From positions 1 to 64,000 of the forward strand of contig CAZMUZ010000004.1 of NCBI GenBank assembly GCA_964569315.1: a stretch of DNA of 64,000 nucleotides. Reading direction: 5' to 3'. Shown here one piece after another: positions 7,978 through 15,747 of the stretch (position 1 is its first letter; each line of letters begins with the position of its first letter). This DNA is from CADEFF01 sp964569315 (GTDB taxonomy: Bacteria > Pseudomonadota > Alphaproteobacteria > Dongiales > Dongiaceae). Made by a program: the position numbers and the translations under genes. Under the pieces are notes generated by a model. It worked only from the letters and a program-made list of their open reading frames with translations. It did not search any database and had not been told where the DNA came from.

Positions 7978-8280
7978 ATGCGCCGTGCCCACGATATGGG
8001 CGGATTGCCCGGCGGTCCGGTCGCGCCGGAGGAGCACGACTACGCGCTCTGGGAGAAGCGGGTCGATGCGATGTCGGTGCTGATCGGCAACAAGAACATC
8101 TTCAACATCGACGAATTCCGCCACGCGATCGAGCTGCTCGGCGCGGATGCGCACGAGAAGCTTTCCTATTACGAGCGTTGGGTCTACGCGATCGCGCACA
8201 ACCTCATTCAGCGCGGCGTCATCACCGTGGACGAGCTCGGCCGCCGCATGACCGAGGTCGAGAAGACGGGACGCACATGA
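7978..8280 (+). CDS. Nitrile hydratase beta N-terminal half / thiocyanate hydrolase beta-like subunit
   Basis: A 100-residue protein equal to the N-terminal half of a nitrile hydratase beta chain. It starts with the family pattern AHDMGGLPGGPV, then WEKRVDAMSVLIG, and FRHAIELL-x-LSYYERWVYAIAHNLIQRGVI. The Arg of FRHAIE corresponds to the conserved beta-Arg that contacts the oxidised cysteines of the alpha chain. It overlaps the next gene by four bases (ATGA) and has GGAGG upstream. In ordinary nitrile hydratase this part is fused to the SH3-like C-terminal half; here the two halves are separate genes, as in thiocyanate hydrolase (scnB, scnA, scnC order). It could alternatively be an accessory chaperone, but the HD-x-GG start favours a true beta subunit. 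Confidence 0.78.
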   Translation: MRRAHDMGGLPGGPVAPEEHDYALWEKRVDAMSVLIGNKNIFNIDEFRHAIELLGADAHEKLSYYERWVYAIAHNLIQRGVITVDELGRRMTEVEKTGRT

Positions 8281-8570
8281 CGGGCGCGTCGGCAGCCTTT
8301 GCGGCGGGCGATGCGGTGCGGGTGCGCCGCGCCTTCCCGATCGGCCATGTGCGCGCGCCCTTCTATATCCGCGGCAAGGCCGGGACGGTCGAGCGCTATT
8401 GCGGCGAGTTCGGCAACCCCGAGGAGCGTTCGGTGATGCAGGAGGACGGGCCGCCGATCGGGCTCTATCGCGTCCGCTTCCGCCAGGCGGACGTCTGGCC
8501 GGACTACCGGGGCCGCCCCGAGGACAGCATCGACATCGAGATCTACGCCAACTGGCTGGAGCGCGCCTGA
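8277..8570 (+). CDS. Nitrile hydratase beta C-terminal half / thiocyanate hydrolase alpha-like subunit
   Basis: A 97-residue SH3-like domain protein matching the C-terminal half of nitrile hydratase beta. Visible are FAAGDAVRVRRAFPIGHVRAPFYIRGKAGTV (broken here by normal variation), YRVRFRQADVW with the second conserved beta-type Arg, and the ending DIEIYANWLERA. The insert GEFGNPEER and the acidic-Ile-Glu-Ile-Tyr ending look more like three-subunit thiocyanate hydrolases than like two-subunit nitrile hydratases, a judgement made from memory. Start and stop overlap neighbours: ATGA with the upstream gene, and a single base separates it from the alpha/gamma-like gene. Confidence 0.78.
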   Translation: MTGASAAFAAGDAVRVRRAFPIGHVRAPFYIRGKAGTVERYCGEFGNPEERSVMQEDGPPIGLYRVRFRQADVWPDYRGRPEDSIDIEIYANWLERA

Positions 8571-8571
8571 C

Positions 8572-9192
8572 ATGCATGACGGCCACGATCACGCGCATCC
8601 GCCACACCCCGACCGCGACGAGCATCCCGGCTACTACCAGGTGATGGCGACGGCGCTCCGCGAGCTCATGCTGGAGAAGAACGTCTTCACCGCCGAGGAG
8701 CTGCGCCGGCAGATGGAGAAGATGGACGAGCGCGGGCCGCATCTGGGGGCCCGCGTGGTGGCGCGCGCATGGACGGATCCCGCCTTCAAGGCGCGGCTGC
8801 TGGCGGACGGTCCCGCGGCCTGCCGCGAGCTCGGTGTCGATATCGGCCCCACGCGGCTCGTGGTGCTGGAAGACCGGCCCGATCTGCACAACCTCGTGGT
8901 CTGCACTCTCTGCTCCTGCTATCCGCGCGCGCTGCTGGGGCTGCCGCCCGACTGGTACAAGAGCGTCAATTACCGCCGCCGCGCCGTGCACGAGCCGCGC
9001 GCCGTGCTCGAGGAGTTCGGCACGCGGATTCCGGACGGGACCGCGGTGCGGGTGCATGATTCGACGGCCGAGCTCCGCTACATCGTCCTGCCGATGCGCC
9101 CCGCCGGCACGGAAGACCTGAACGAGGCGGCGCTCGCCGCCCTCGTCACCCGCGACGCGATGATCGGCGTCGCCCTGCCGAAAGCCCCTTAG
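8572..9192 (+). CDS. Cobalt-type nitrile hydratase alpha / thiocyanate hydrolase gamma-like catalytic subunit
   Basis: A 206-residue metal-carrying subunit. The metal claw is CTLCSC at residues 111-116; Thr after the first Cys is the cobalt-type form (Fe enzymes usually have Ser), and two of the cysteines are oxidised in the mature enzyme. Flanking blocks are LGLPPDWYKSVNYRRRAV, STAELRYIVLPMRPAGTE and LVTRDAMIGVALP. The residues after the claw are Tyr-Pro-Arg, where nitrile hydratases usually have a Trp. The first 18 residues carry six histidines (MHDGHDHAHPPHPDRDEH), a possible metal-handling tail. The enzyme would hydrate nitriles to amides or thiocyanate to carbonyl sulfide. No separate cobalt chaperone gene lies next to it. 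Confidence 0.85.
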   Translation: MHDGHDHAHPPHPDRDEHPGYYQVMATALRELMLEKNVFTAEELRRQMEKMDERGPHLGARVVARAWTDPAFKARLLADGPAACRELGVDIGPTRLVVLEDRPDLHNLVVCTLCSCYPRALLGLPPDWYKSVNYRRRAVHEPRAVLEEFGTRIPDGTAVRVHDSTAELRYIVLPMRPAGTEDLNEAALAALVTRDAMIGVALPKAP

Positions 9193-9216
9193 CGTCGAAT
9201 CCCGCAGAGAGGCGCC

Positions 9217-9816
9217 TCAGCGCGACGGCGGCTTCCGCCCCGACGGCAGGATGCCGAGCCTTGCCGCATAGGCCGGGTCGAGTGCTGCGCGCCGCCGATG
9301 CAAGCGCTTGAAGGCGTCGAGGCGGTTCGGATAGCGGCTGCGATAGAGGTCGAGCGGCGCCAACAGCCGCCCCCGCGCCGCAAGGGCGGTATCGGCCAGC
9401 TCCACGATCCGCCGGTTGGGCCAGGGCTTGTTGGTGAGCCGCAGCAGCGCGGCGAAGGCCGCCTCGGCCTCGGATGGCCCCTGCAGGCGGACGAGGGCGA
9501 GATAGGCGGTCGCGGTACTGCGGCTCGCCCCGGCATGGCAATGGATGAAGAGCCGCGCGGCATCGCCCGACGCCGCGGCGAACGCCCGGTCGATCGCGGC
9601 GAGCGCGGTCTCGACATGGCTCGCCGCGGGCCCGTCCTCGGCCTGCTCGCGATCGAGGAAGCGGAGCAGCGTCAGGTCGGCCCCCGGCCGCCATGCGGCA
9701 TAGGCGGCGGGCTCCGCCATGGCCGGATCGAGAATGCCGATGAGGTGGGTCGGTCGGAAGGCGGGCAGATCGGCGTCGATGGTATGGAGCCCGCCGACGC
9801 GGAGCACAGGCCTCAT
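9217..9816 (-). CDS. Protein tyrosine / dual-specificity phosphatase-like protein
   Basis: A 199-residue Cys-based phosphatase fold. The P-loop C-x5-R is HCHAGASRSTA near residue 110, and an upstream Asp-bearing segment LLRFLDREQAEDGP could supply the general acid. Bacterial relatives are annotated as tyrosine-phosphatase-like proteins of unknown substrate, possibly acting on phosphoproteins or phosphoinositide-like molecules. It starts with ATG at 9816 inside the end of the aminotransferase gene (ATGA overlap of four bases), so it is translationally coupled to it. The C-terminal 70 residues are Arg-rich with no recognised domain. Confidence 0.75.
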   Translation of the reverse strand: MRPVLRVGGLHTIDADLPAFRPTHLIGILDPAMAEPAAYAAWRPGADLTLLRFLDREQAEDGPAASHVETALAAIDRAFAAASGDAARLFIHCHAGASRSTATAYLALVRLQGPSEAEAAFAALLRLTNKPWPNRRIVELADTALAARGRLLAPLDLYRSRYPNRLDAFKRLHRRRAALDPAYAARLGILPSGRKPPSR

Positions 9817-10991
9817 CCGCGCGCGCTCTCGGCGAGCCGCCGGCCGATCGCCGCCATGGATTCGCTCGGCACGTTCGCGAAGGCGAAGCGGAGGAAATCC
9901 TCCTGGCCCGGGCCGAACATGCTGCCGGGCAGCGCCAGCATGTTGGACTCGGCGGCGAGCCGCTGCGCCACCTTGTCGGCGCCGGTGCCGCGGAAGGGAT
10001 GCTTCAGATAGGCGAAATAGGCGCCGGCCGAGACGAGCTCGTAGCCGACATCGTTCGCCGACATCGCCTGCTTCAGCGCGGCGAGCCGCTCGCGCATCGT
10101 GGCGTTGTTCTGCTTCCGCCAGCCGACCAGGTGCTCCAGCCCGTAGATCGCGGCCATCTGCCCGATGCGCGGCGCGCAGATCGTCACCGTATCCATCATC
10201 TTGGCGAGCTCGGCGACGAAGCGTTCGCCGGCGATGATCGAGCCCACGCGATAGCCGGTCAGGCAATAGACCTTGGAGAAGCTGTAGAGCTGCACCAGCA
10301 CGTCGCCCCAGGCGGGATCGTCGAAGAGATCGTGCGGCCGCGCGTCGGTCGGCAGGAAGTCGCGATAGGTCTCGTCGATGACGAGCGCGAGGTTGCGCTC
10401 GCGCGCGAGCGCGAAGAAGTCGCGGATGGTTTCCGCCGGATAGACGGCGCCGGTCGGATTGTTGGGCGACACCAGCACGATCGCCCGCGTGCGCGGCCCG
10501 ACGAGGCGCGCCGCCTCCTCGGGATCGGGCACCCCGCCGCGATCCGGCCGAAAGGGCAGGTAGGTCGCGCGGACGCCCGCCATGTCGAGCCACATTTGAT
10601 GATTGAAGTAATAGGGCAGCGGCAGGATCACGTCGTCGCCGGGCTCGGCCAGCGCCGCGATCGCGAAGCAGAAGGCCTGATTGCAGCCGGCGGTGATCAT
10701 CACGCTCTCCGGCGCGATCGCCGCGCCGTAAAATTCGTTCATGTCCTTTGCGAGGCCGGCGCGAAGCGCGGGCAGCCCCTCGATGTCGGTGTAGCGCGCG
10801 CTCTCCGGCCGGCCGATGAGGGCGGCGAGATGGTCGGTGAGCTCCGTCGGCGGCGGATAGCCCGGCACCGCCTGCGCCACGTCGATCAGCGGCTTCGCCG
10901 CCGGGAAGCTGCGGCCCTTGATCCAGCCATGGGCTTCCGCGATCGGCGGCACCGCGACGCCCGCGAGGTTCGGATTGATGCGAAAAGCCAT
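9813..10991 (-). CDS. PLP-dependent class I/II aminotransferase
   Basis: A 392-residue fold-type I aminotransferase of the AspC/alanine-transaminase-like group. Visible motifs are the cofactor-binding segments TAGCNQAFCFAIAALAEPGD, SPNNPTGAVYP (Asn for PLP), VIDETYRDF (Asp for the pyridine N) and the Schiff-base lysine in SFSKVYCLTGYRVG near residue 235. The substrate pair is not determinable. A longer reading begins with GTG at 11000, but the ATG at 10991 has GAGGGG eight bases upstream and is preferred. It overlaps the downstream phosphatase by four bases. Confidence 0.88.
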   Translation of the reverse strand: MAFRINPNLAGVAVPPIAEAHGWIKGRSFPAAKPLIDVAQAVPGYPPPTELTDHLAALIGRPESARYTDIEGLPALRAGLAKDMNEFYGAAIAPESVMITAGCNQAFCFAIAALAEPGDDVILPLPYYFNHQMWLDMAGVRATYLPFRPDRGGVPDPEEAARLVGPRTRAIVLVSPNNPTGAVYPAETIRDFFALARERNLALVIDETYRDFLPTDARPHDLFDDPAWGDVLVQLYSFSKVYCLTGYRVGSIIAGERFVAELAKMMDTVTICAPRIGQMAAIYGLEHLVGWRKQNNATMRERLAALKQAMSANDVGYELVSAGAYFAYLKHPFRGTGADKVAQRLAAESNMLALPGSMFGPGQEDFLRFAFANVPSESMAAIGRRLAESARG

Positions 10992-11168
10992 TGCCGCCAC
11001 CCCTCGGGCATGATCCCGCGGGGGAGCCTCGTCCCGCGCGGGCGATCGGTTGTCGTCGCCAGGTCGAAGGCCTGCCGTCCCCTGCCGCCGCCCTTGCTCT
11101 AGCCGAAGCCGGATCGCCTGTCACCAGCCCCCGCTTGCCCGGTAAGCCGGCACGCGAAGGACCGCGGT

Positions 11169-11777
11169 TCAGGCCGCCGTGATCGGTATATAGCCGGGTT
11201 CCGCACGGATCCGGTCGAGCCAGCCGCGGATCGCCGGGAACCGCGCGAGCTCGAACCCGCCTTCGCCGGCGACATGGGTATAGGCATAGAGCGCGATGTC
11301 GGCGATCGTGATCGCGTCGCCCACGAAATAGCGCCGGCCCTCGAGATGCCGCTCCATCACCGCGAGCGCGGCGTAGCCGCCCTGCTGCTTCGCGGGCAGC
11401 TCGGCGAGCCGCTCGGGCGGCACCGCCTCCGGATGGATCAGCAGGAAGCGCGCGACCGCGACATAGGGTTCATGGCTGTATTGCTCGAAGAACATCCATT
11501 GCAGGATCTCGGCCCGCGCGAAACGGTCCGCCGGCAGGAAGCGGGTCCCGTCGGCGAAGTAGTGGATGATCGCGCCGGATTCGAAAAGACGTCGCCCGTC
11601 CTCGAGGAGGATGAGCGGGATGCGGCCGTTCGGATTGAGGGCGAGAAATTCCGGCGTCCGGGTCTCGCCCTTGATGATGTCCTTCTGCACGAGCCGGTAG
11701 GGAATGCCGAGCAGCGTCAGCAGCAGCCGCACCTTGTAACCGTTGCCCGAGGGCAAGTAATCGTAAAGAGTATGCAT
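11169..11777 (-). CDS. Glutathione S-transferase family protein
   Basis: A 202-residue GST. The N-terminal thioredoxin-like domain (residues 1-80) has LYDYLPSGNGYKVRLLLTLLGIPY with a Ser in the active-site region, NPNGRIPLILLEDG (cis-Pro loop) and LFESGAIIHYFADG, where Glu-Ser contacts glutathione. The helical C-terminal domain ends with FVGDAITIADIALYAYTHVA, containing the structural N-capping box. It would conjugate or isomerise with glutathione in the cytoplasm; substrate unknown. It is divergent from the DUF1223 gene, with 91 bases between the starts. Confidence 0.9.
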   Translation of the reverse strand: MHTLYDYLPSGNGYKVRLLLTLLGIPYRLVQKDIIKGETRTPEFLALNPNGRIPLILLEDGRRLFESGAIIHYFADGTRFLPADRFARAEILQWMFFEQYSHEPYVAVARFLLIHPEAVPPERLAELPAKQQGGYAALAVMERHLEGRRYFVGDAITIADIALYAYTHVAGEGGFELARFPAIRGWLDRIRAEPGYIPITAA

Positions 11778-11868
11778 GTCATGAAACTCCCTGCGAAACA
11801 GGCGAGGATTGTCGCTTCACCGCAACGTGATTCGCAAACGCAAGGGGGACATAACTAGGTTTCGCGAA

Positions 11869-12624
11869 ATGGCAGGACGTATCGGCATTTTCGTGCTGGC
11901 GGCAACGCTGCTCATCGGCGCGCCTTCGCGCGCCGACAACGAGCCGGTCGAGGCAAGCAGCAGCGCGGCGCCGGTGGTGGTCGAGCTCTTCACCTCGCAG
12001 GGCTGCAGCTCCTGCCCGCCGGCCGACGCCTATCTCGGCGAGCTCGCGAAGCGCCACGAAGTCGTGGCGCTCTCGCTCCATGTCGATTACTGGGACTATA
12101 TCGGCTGGCGCGACCCCTTCGCGAGCGCGGCGGCGACGCAACGCCAGCGCGCCTACGCCCATGCGATGGGCCAGCATATGGTCTACACGCCGCAGATGGT
12201 GATCGACGGCCGCGCCGAAGCAATCGGCTCGCAGACGGCCGAGGTCGAGCGGCTGATCGAGGAAGCCGCCGCGCGGCCGAAGCTTCCGGTGCAGTTCCGC
12301 CGCGGACCCGACGACAGCTACGTCGTCGAGATCGGCGCCGGCCAGAATCCGAGCCCGGCGCCGGCGACGATCTGGCTCGTGATCTTCGACCGCGCGCACG
12401 AAACCGAGATCGAAAGCGGCGAGAACGCCGGCACGAACACGGTCGATTACAACATCGTGCGGCAATGGATCCGGATCGGCACCTGGGCGGGGCGGCCGCT
12501 GACCCTTCCCCTGGGCCTCACGGAAGAGATGGAAAGCGGCCATGACGGCTGCGCCGTCATCGTCCAGGCGGGGAATGTCGGCCCGATCCTCGGCGCCGCC
12601 ACCTTCGCGATGGACGACGACTAG
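11869..12624 (+). CDS. DUF1223 thioredoxin-like exported protein
   Basis: A 251-residue protein of the DUF1223 family (PF06764), a thioredoxin-fold group of unknown function. Residues 1-22 (MAGRIGIFVLAATLLIGAPSRA) form a signal peptide. The hallmark VVELFTSQGCSSCPPADAYL holds a C-x2-C redox pair near residue 46, followed by HVDYWDYIGWRDPFAS and YTPQMVIDGR with the cis-Pro-like loop. It probably acts in the periplasm in thiol chemistry (inference). I chose ATG 11869; the open frame extends to a TTG at 11809 but that part is not signal-like. Confidence 0.85.
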   Translation: MAGRIGIFVLAATLLIGAPSRADNEPVEASSSAAPVVVELFTSQGCSSCPPADAYLGELAKRHEVVALSLHVDYWDYIGWRDPFASAAATQRQRAYAHAMGQHMVYTPQMVIDGRAEAIGSQTAEVERLIEEAAARPKLPVQFRRGPDDSYVVEIGAGQNPSPAPATIWLVIFDRAHETEIESGENAGTNTVDYNIVRQWIRIGTWAGRPLTLPLGLTEEMESGHDGCAVIVQAGNVGPILGAATFAMDDD

Positions 12625-12702
12625 GCGCGTCCGCGCCGCCCTGCCCGAGGCAGAAATCGGCGAAACCTGGCAGAAACCGCCAGAAACCGTGGGTGCGGGA
12701 GC

Positions 12703-14565
12703 TCAGCCGCCGGCGACGGCGCGCTCGATGACGGCCGACTGGCGCTTGGCGAAGCCGGCGGGATCCTCGAGCGGCTCGCCCTGCAGGATGCGCGCCTGGT
12801 CGAGCAGCAGCCACGCCGCGTCCGCCAGGCGGTCGCTCGAACCCTTGTCGTTGACCCGGCCGGCAAGCGCACGGATCAGCGCATGCGCCGGATTGATCTC
12901 GAGCACGCGCTTGAAGTCGGTCTCGGTGCGTTTGTGCTGCTTCAGCAGCCGGGCGAGATTGATGTCGATGTCGCCTTCCTCGGCGACGAGGCAGACCGCG
13001 CTGTCGGTGAGCCGCGTCGAAAGCCGCACGTCCTTGACCGCGTCCTTGAGGGTGAGCCGCAGCAGCGCCACGAGCGCATCGCTGCCCGCGGGCGCCGGCT
13101 CGGCCGCCGCGGCGCCGTTCGCGGGCGCGATCCTGTCGAGCTCGATGCCGCCCTGGGTCACGCTGCGGAAGGGCTTCTCCTTGTAGGATCCGACGGCCGG
13201 CACCCAGAACTCGTCGATCGGATCGGCCAGCAGCAGCACCTCGATCCCGCGCGCCCTGAAGCCTTCGAGATGCGGGCTGCGCGCCGCCGCCTCCGGCGTC
13301 TCGCCGGTGACGTAGTAGATCGCATCCTGCTCCGGCTTCATGCGGCCGGCATAGTCGGCGAGCGACGCGAGCGTCTCCGCTCCGGTCGTGCGGAAGCGGG
13401 CGAGCGAGAGGATCGCGTCGCCCTGGTCGTTCTGCTCGTAGAGCCCTTCCTTCAGCACCGGACCGAACTGGCTCCAGAAATCCGCATAGGCCTCCGGCTC
13501 GGCATCGGCCTTCTTCTGCAGCTCGCTCAGCACGCGCTTCACCACCCCCTGGCGGATCTTCGCCAGCAGCGGATTGTGCTGCAGCATCTCGCGGCTGATG
13601 TTGAGCGGCAGGTCCTCGGAATCGATGACGCCGCGCAGGAAGCGGAGCCAGGCCGGCAACAGCTCGTCGCAATGATCGGTGATGAAGACGCGACGCACAT
13701 AGAGCTTGAGGCGGTTGCTGCGGGTCGGATCGAAGAGATCGAAGGGTTTCGCCGTCGGCACGAAGAGGAGCGCGCTGTACTCGATCTTGCCCTCGGCGCG
13801 GAAATGCAGCGTAAGCCAGGGGTTGTCGAAGGCGTGCGCGACATGGCGATAGAACTCGCCATATTGCTGCTCGGTGATCTCGGATTTCGGCCGCGTCCAG
13901 AGCGCCGAGGCGGCGTTGACGCGCTCGGCCTTCGGTCCCTCGCCGATCAGGATCGGAAGCGCAATATGATCGGAATACTTCACCACCACGCGCTTGAGGG
14001 CGTCGGCCTCGAGGAATTCGGCCGCATCCTTCTTCAGATGCAGGATCACGTCCGTGCCGCGCGTCTCGCGCTGGGCCGGCGCCAGGGTGAACTCGCCCCG
14101 CCCGTCGGAGCGCCATTCGTGCGCGTCGGCCTCGCCGGCGCGGCGGCTTACGACGCGCACCTCGTCCGCCACCATGAAGGCGGCATAGAAGCCGACGCCG
14201 AACTGGCCGATGAGCGCCATGTCCTTCGCCTGGTCGCCGGTCGTCTGCTTGAGGAAGGCGGCCGTTCCGGAGCGCGCGATGGTGCCGAGATTGTCGATCA
14301 GCTCCTGCCGGCTCATGCCGATGCCGTTGTCGGAGATCGTGAGGGTGCCGGCCGCCTTGTCGGGAACCAGCCGGACCTGGAACTCGGTATCGCCCTGGGC
14401 GAGGTCGGGCTCGGTCAGCGAGAGGTAGCGGAGCTTGTCGCAGGCGTCCGACGCGTTCGAGACGAGCTCCCGCAGGAACACCGATTTGTCGCTATAGAGC
14501 GCATGGGCCACGATATCGAGCAGACGCCCGACCTCGGCCTGGAAGCCCATCTTCTCGCCTTGCAT
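12703..14565 (-). CDS. htpG: Molecular chaperone HtpG (bacterial Hsp90)
   Basis: A 620-residue Hsp90. The GHKL ATPase domain (residues 1-225) shows FLRELVSNASDACDKLR, the nucleotide lid ISDNGIGMSRQEL, GTIARSGT and IGQFGVGFYAAFMVAD. The middle domain has LFVPTAKPFDLFD, LYVRRVFI and the catalytic-loop region DSEDLPLNISREMLQ. The C-terminal dimerisation domain contains RLTDSAVCLVAEEGD. It refolds or holds client proteins with DnaK. The start ATG at 14565 has GAGGGAAG upstream. A sigma-32-like promoter lies about 35-70 bases upstream, as expected for a heat-shock gene. Confidence 0.97.
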   Translation of the reverse strand: MQGEKMGFQAEVGRLLDIVAHALYSDKSVFLRELVSNASDACDKLRYLSLTEPDLAQGDTEFQVRLVPDKAAGTLTISDNGIGMSRQELIDNLGTIARSGTAAFLKQTTGDQAKDMALIGQFGVGFYAAFMVADEVRVVSRRAGEADAHEWRSDGRGEFTLAPAQRETRGTDVILHLKKDAAEFLEADALKRVVVKYSDHIALPILIGEGPKAERVNAASALWTRPKSEITEQQYGEFYRHVAHAFDNPWLTLHFRAEGKIEYSALLFVPTAKPFDLFDPTRSNRLKLYVRRVFITDHCDELLPAWLRFLRGVIDSEDLPLNISREMLQHNPLLAKIRQGVVKRVLSELQKKADAEPEAYADFWSQFGPVLKEGLYEQNDQGDAILSLARFRTTGAETLASLADYAGRMKPEQDAIYYVTGETPEAAARSPHLEGFRARGIEVLLLADPIDEFWVPAVGSYKEKPFRSVTQGGIELDRIAPANGAAAAEPAPAGSDALVALLRLTLKDAVKDVRLSTRLTDSAVCLVAEEGDIDINLARLLKQHKRTETDFKRVLEINPAHALIRALAGRVNDKGSSDRLADAAWLLLDQARILQGEPLEDPAGFAKRQSAVIERAVAGG

Positions 14566-14600
14566 GATTCTTCCCTCGATACGGGGCTGGCTGGCGGGGG

Positions 14601-14635
14601 AGATATGTGCCGGAATCGCCGGGCTATCAAGGGGG
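14601..14635 (-). promoter_or_regulatory. Sigma-32 (RpoH)-like promoter of htpG
   Basis: On the minus strand, CCCCCTTGATA (14635-14625), a 15-base spacer and CACATATCT (14609-14601) match the heat-shock consensus CCCTTGAA, 13-15 bases, CCCCATNT closely. The predicted transcript would start about 30 bases ahead of the htpG ATG. The call rests on pattern match and gene context. Confidence 0.55.
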
Positions 14636-14755
14636 ATGCGGGAGCAAGCGGGCGCCGGGATACCGGACGTTAACGGAATCGCCGGAAGCTGGCATCGACC
14701 GGAAAGCGGCACGGGCAAAGCTGGTCCGGCCGGCGCTTTCGAGATCGGGGGATCC

Positions 14756-15625
14756 ATGCGCAGCATGACTGTCGGACTGGCGCTTGCCGCGAGCCTGCTC
14801 CTTGCGGCTGCCGATACCCGCGCGGACGGCGCGATGACCGACGAGCAGCGCCAGGCGGAGAGCGACGGCCTCCGCTGGATCACCGAGCCCGGCGACTATG
14901 CGCTTGCCCTGTCGCATAGCCATATCGTCCTGCCGCAGAACTATGCGCTCCTCGTCGGCGCTGACGCGGCGCGCTACGACGAGCTCTGGAACGGCGTCGC
15001 CTCGCCGAACACCGAGGCCATCGTCTTCAGCCAAGCCGACAACACGATCGCCTATTACATCTTCGAGGATTCCGGCCATGTCGCGGAGGACGACTGGTCG
15101 GAGGTCGACGCCGACGATTTCCTCGCGCAGATCAGGGCGACGGACGAGGAAGGCAATGTCCAGCGCCGGCAGGCGGGGCTCCCGCTCTACTACACGGGCG
15201 ACTGGCACGAGCGGCCGCATTTCGACGCAGCGACCAAGACGGCCTATTGGGCCTTCGACCTCCGCAGCGATACGGACCGGTGGATGAACGCGACCGCGCT
15301 CCGCCTCGCGCGCGAAGGCTATCACCGCGTCATCTGGGTCGGCGGCCTCGAGCAGTTCCAGACGGCGACCGGCAGCCTCGACGCGCTGCTCGCCATGCAC
15401 GACTATGACGCGGGCTATCGCTATACGGACTATGTCGAGGGCGACCGCCTCGCGGGCTACGGCATCGGCGCGCTGGCCGCCGCGGTGCTGGGGGTGAAGC
15501 TCGGCAAGACCGGGCTCGCGGCGATCCTCGCCGGCGTCCTGCTGTTCGGGAAGAAGTTCGGCATCGTCGTCGTCGCTGCGATCGGCGGGATCGCGGCCTG
15601 GCTCCGGCGCAAGCGCCGCAATTAG
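14756..15625 (+). CDS. DUF2167 family membrane protein
   Basis: A 289-residue protein of the DUF2167 family (PF09935). Residues 1-24 are a signal peptide (MRSMTVGLALAASLLLAAADTRA). The periplasmic part includes DNTIAYYIFEDSGHVAEDDW and YTGDWHERPHFDAATKTAYWAF, typical of the family. Near the C-terminus two hydrophobic segments (about 235-255 and 258-280, YGIGALAAAVLGVKLG and GKKFGIVVVAAIGGIAAWL) are followed by a basic RRKRRN end, so the protein is anchored with its tail in the cytoplasm. Function unknown. The start ATG at 14756 has a GGGGGA sequence upstream. It is divergent from htpG. Confidence 0.85.
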   Translation: MRSMTVGLALAASLLLAAADTRADGAMTDEQRQAESDGLRWITEPGDYALALSHSHIVLPQNYALLVGADAARYDELWNGVASPNTEAIVFSQADNTIAYYIFEDSGHVAEDDWSEVDADDFLAQIRATDEEGNVQRRQAGLPLYYTGDWHERPHFDAATKTAYWAFDLRSDTDRWMNATALRLAREGYHRVIWVGGLEQFQTATGSLDALLAMHDYDAGYRYTDYVEGDRLAGYGIGALAAAVLGVKLGKTGLAAILAGVLLFGKKFGIVVVAAIGGIAAWLRRKRRN

Positions 15626-15747
15626 GGCCGATCCGGCGCCGGGGGCGGCCCCCGCGTCGCCGCCATCCTGGCCTTCCGTCGCCGCCGTCCCGCAAAAGCG
15701 GCACGAGCCGCCTTGCGAATCGCTGGCTTCGACCCGATTCTAGGGGC

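Noticed and set aside
8572..9192. Iron-type nitrile hydratase
   Set aside because: The claw is CTLCSC with Thr, typical for cobalt enzymes, not the Ser form.
12883..14673. 596-codon plus-strand open frame
   Set aside because: Exact antisense of htpG.
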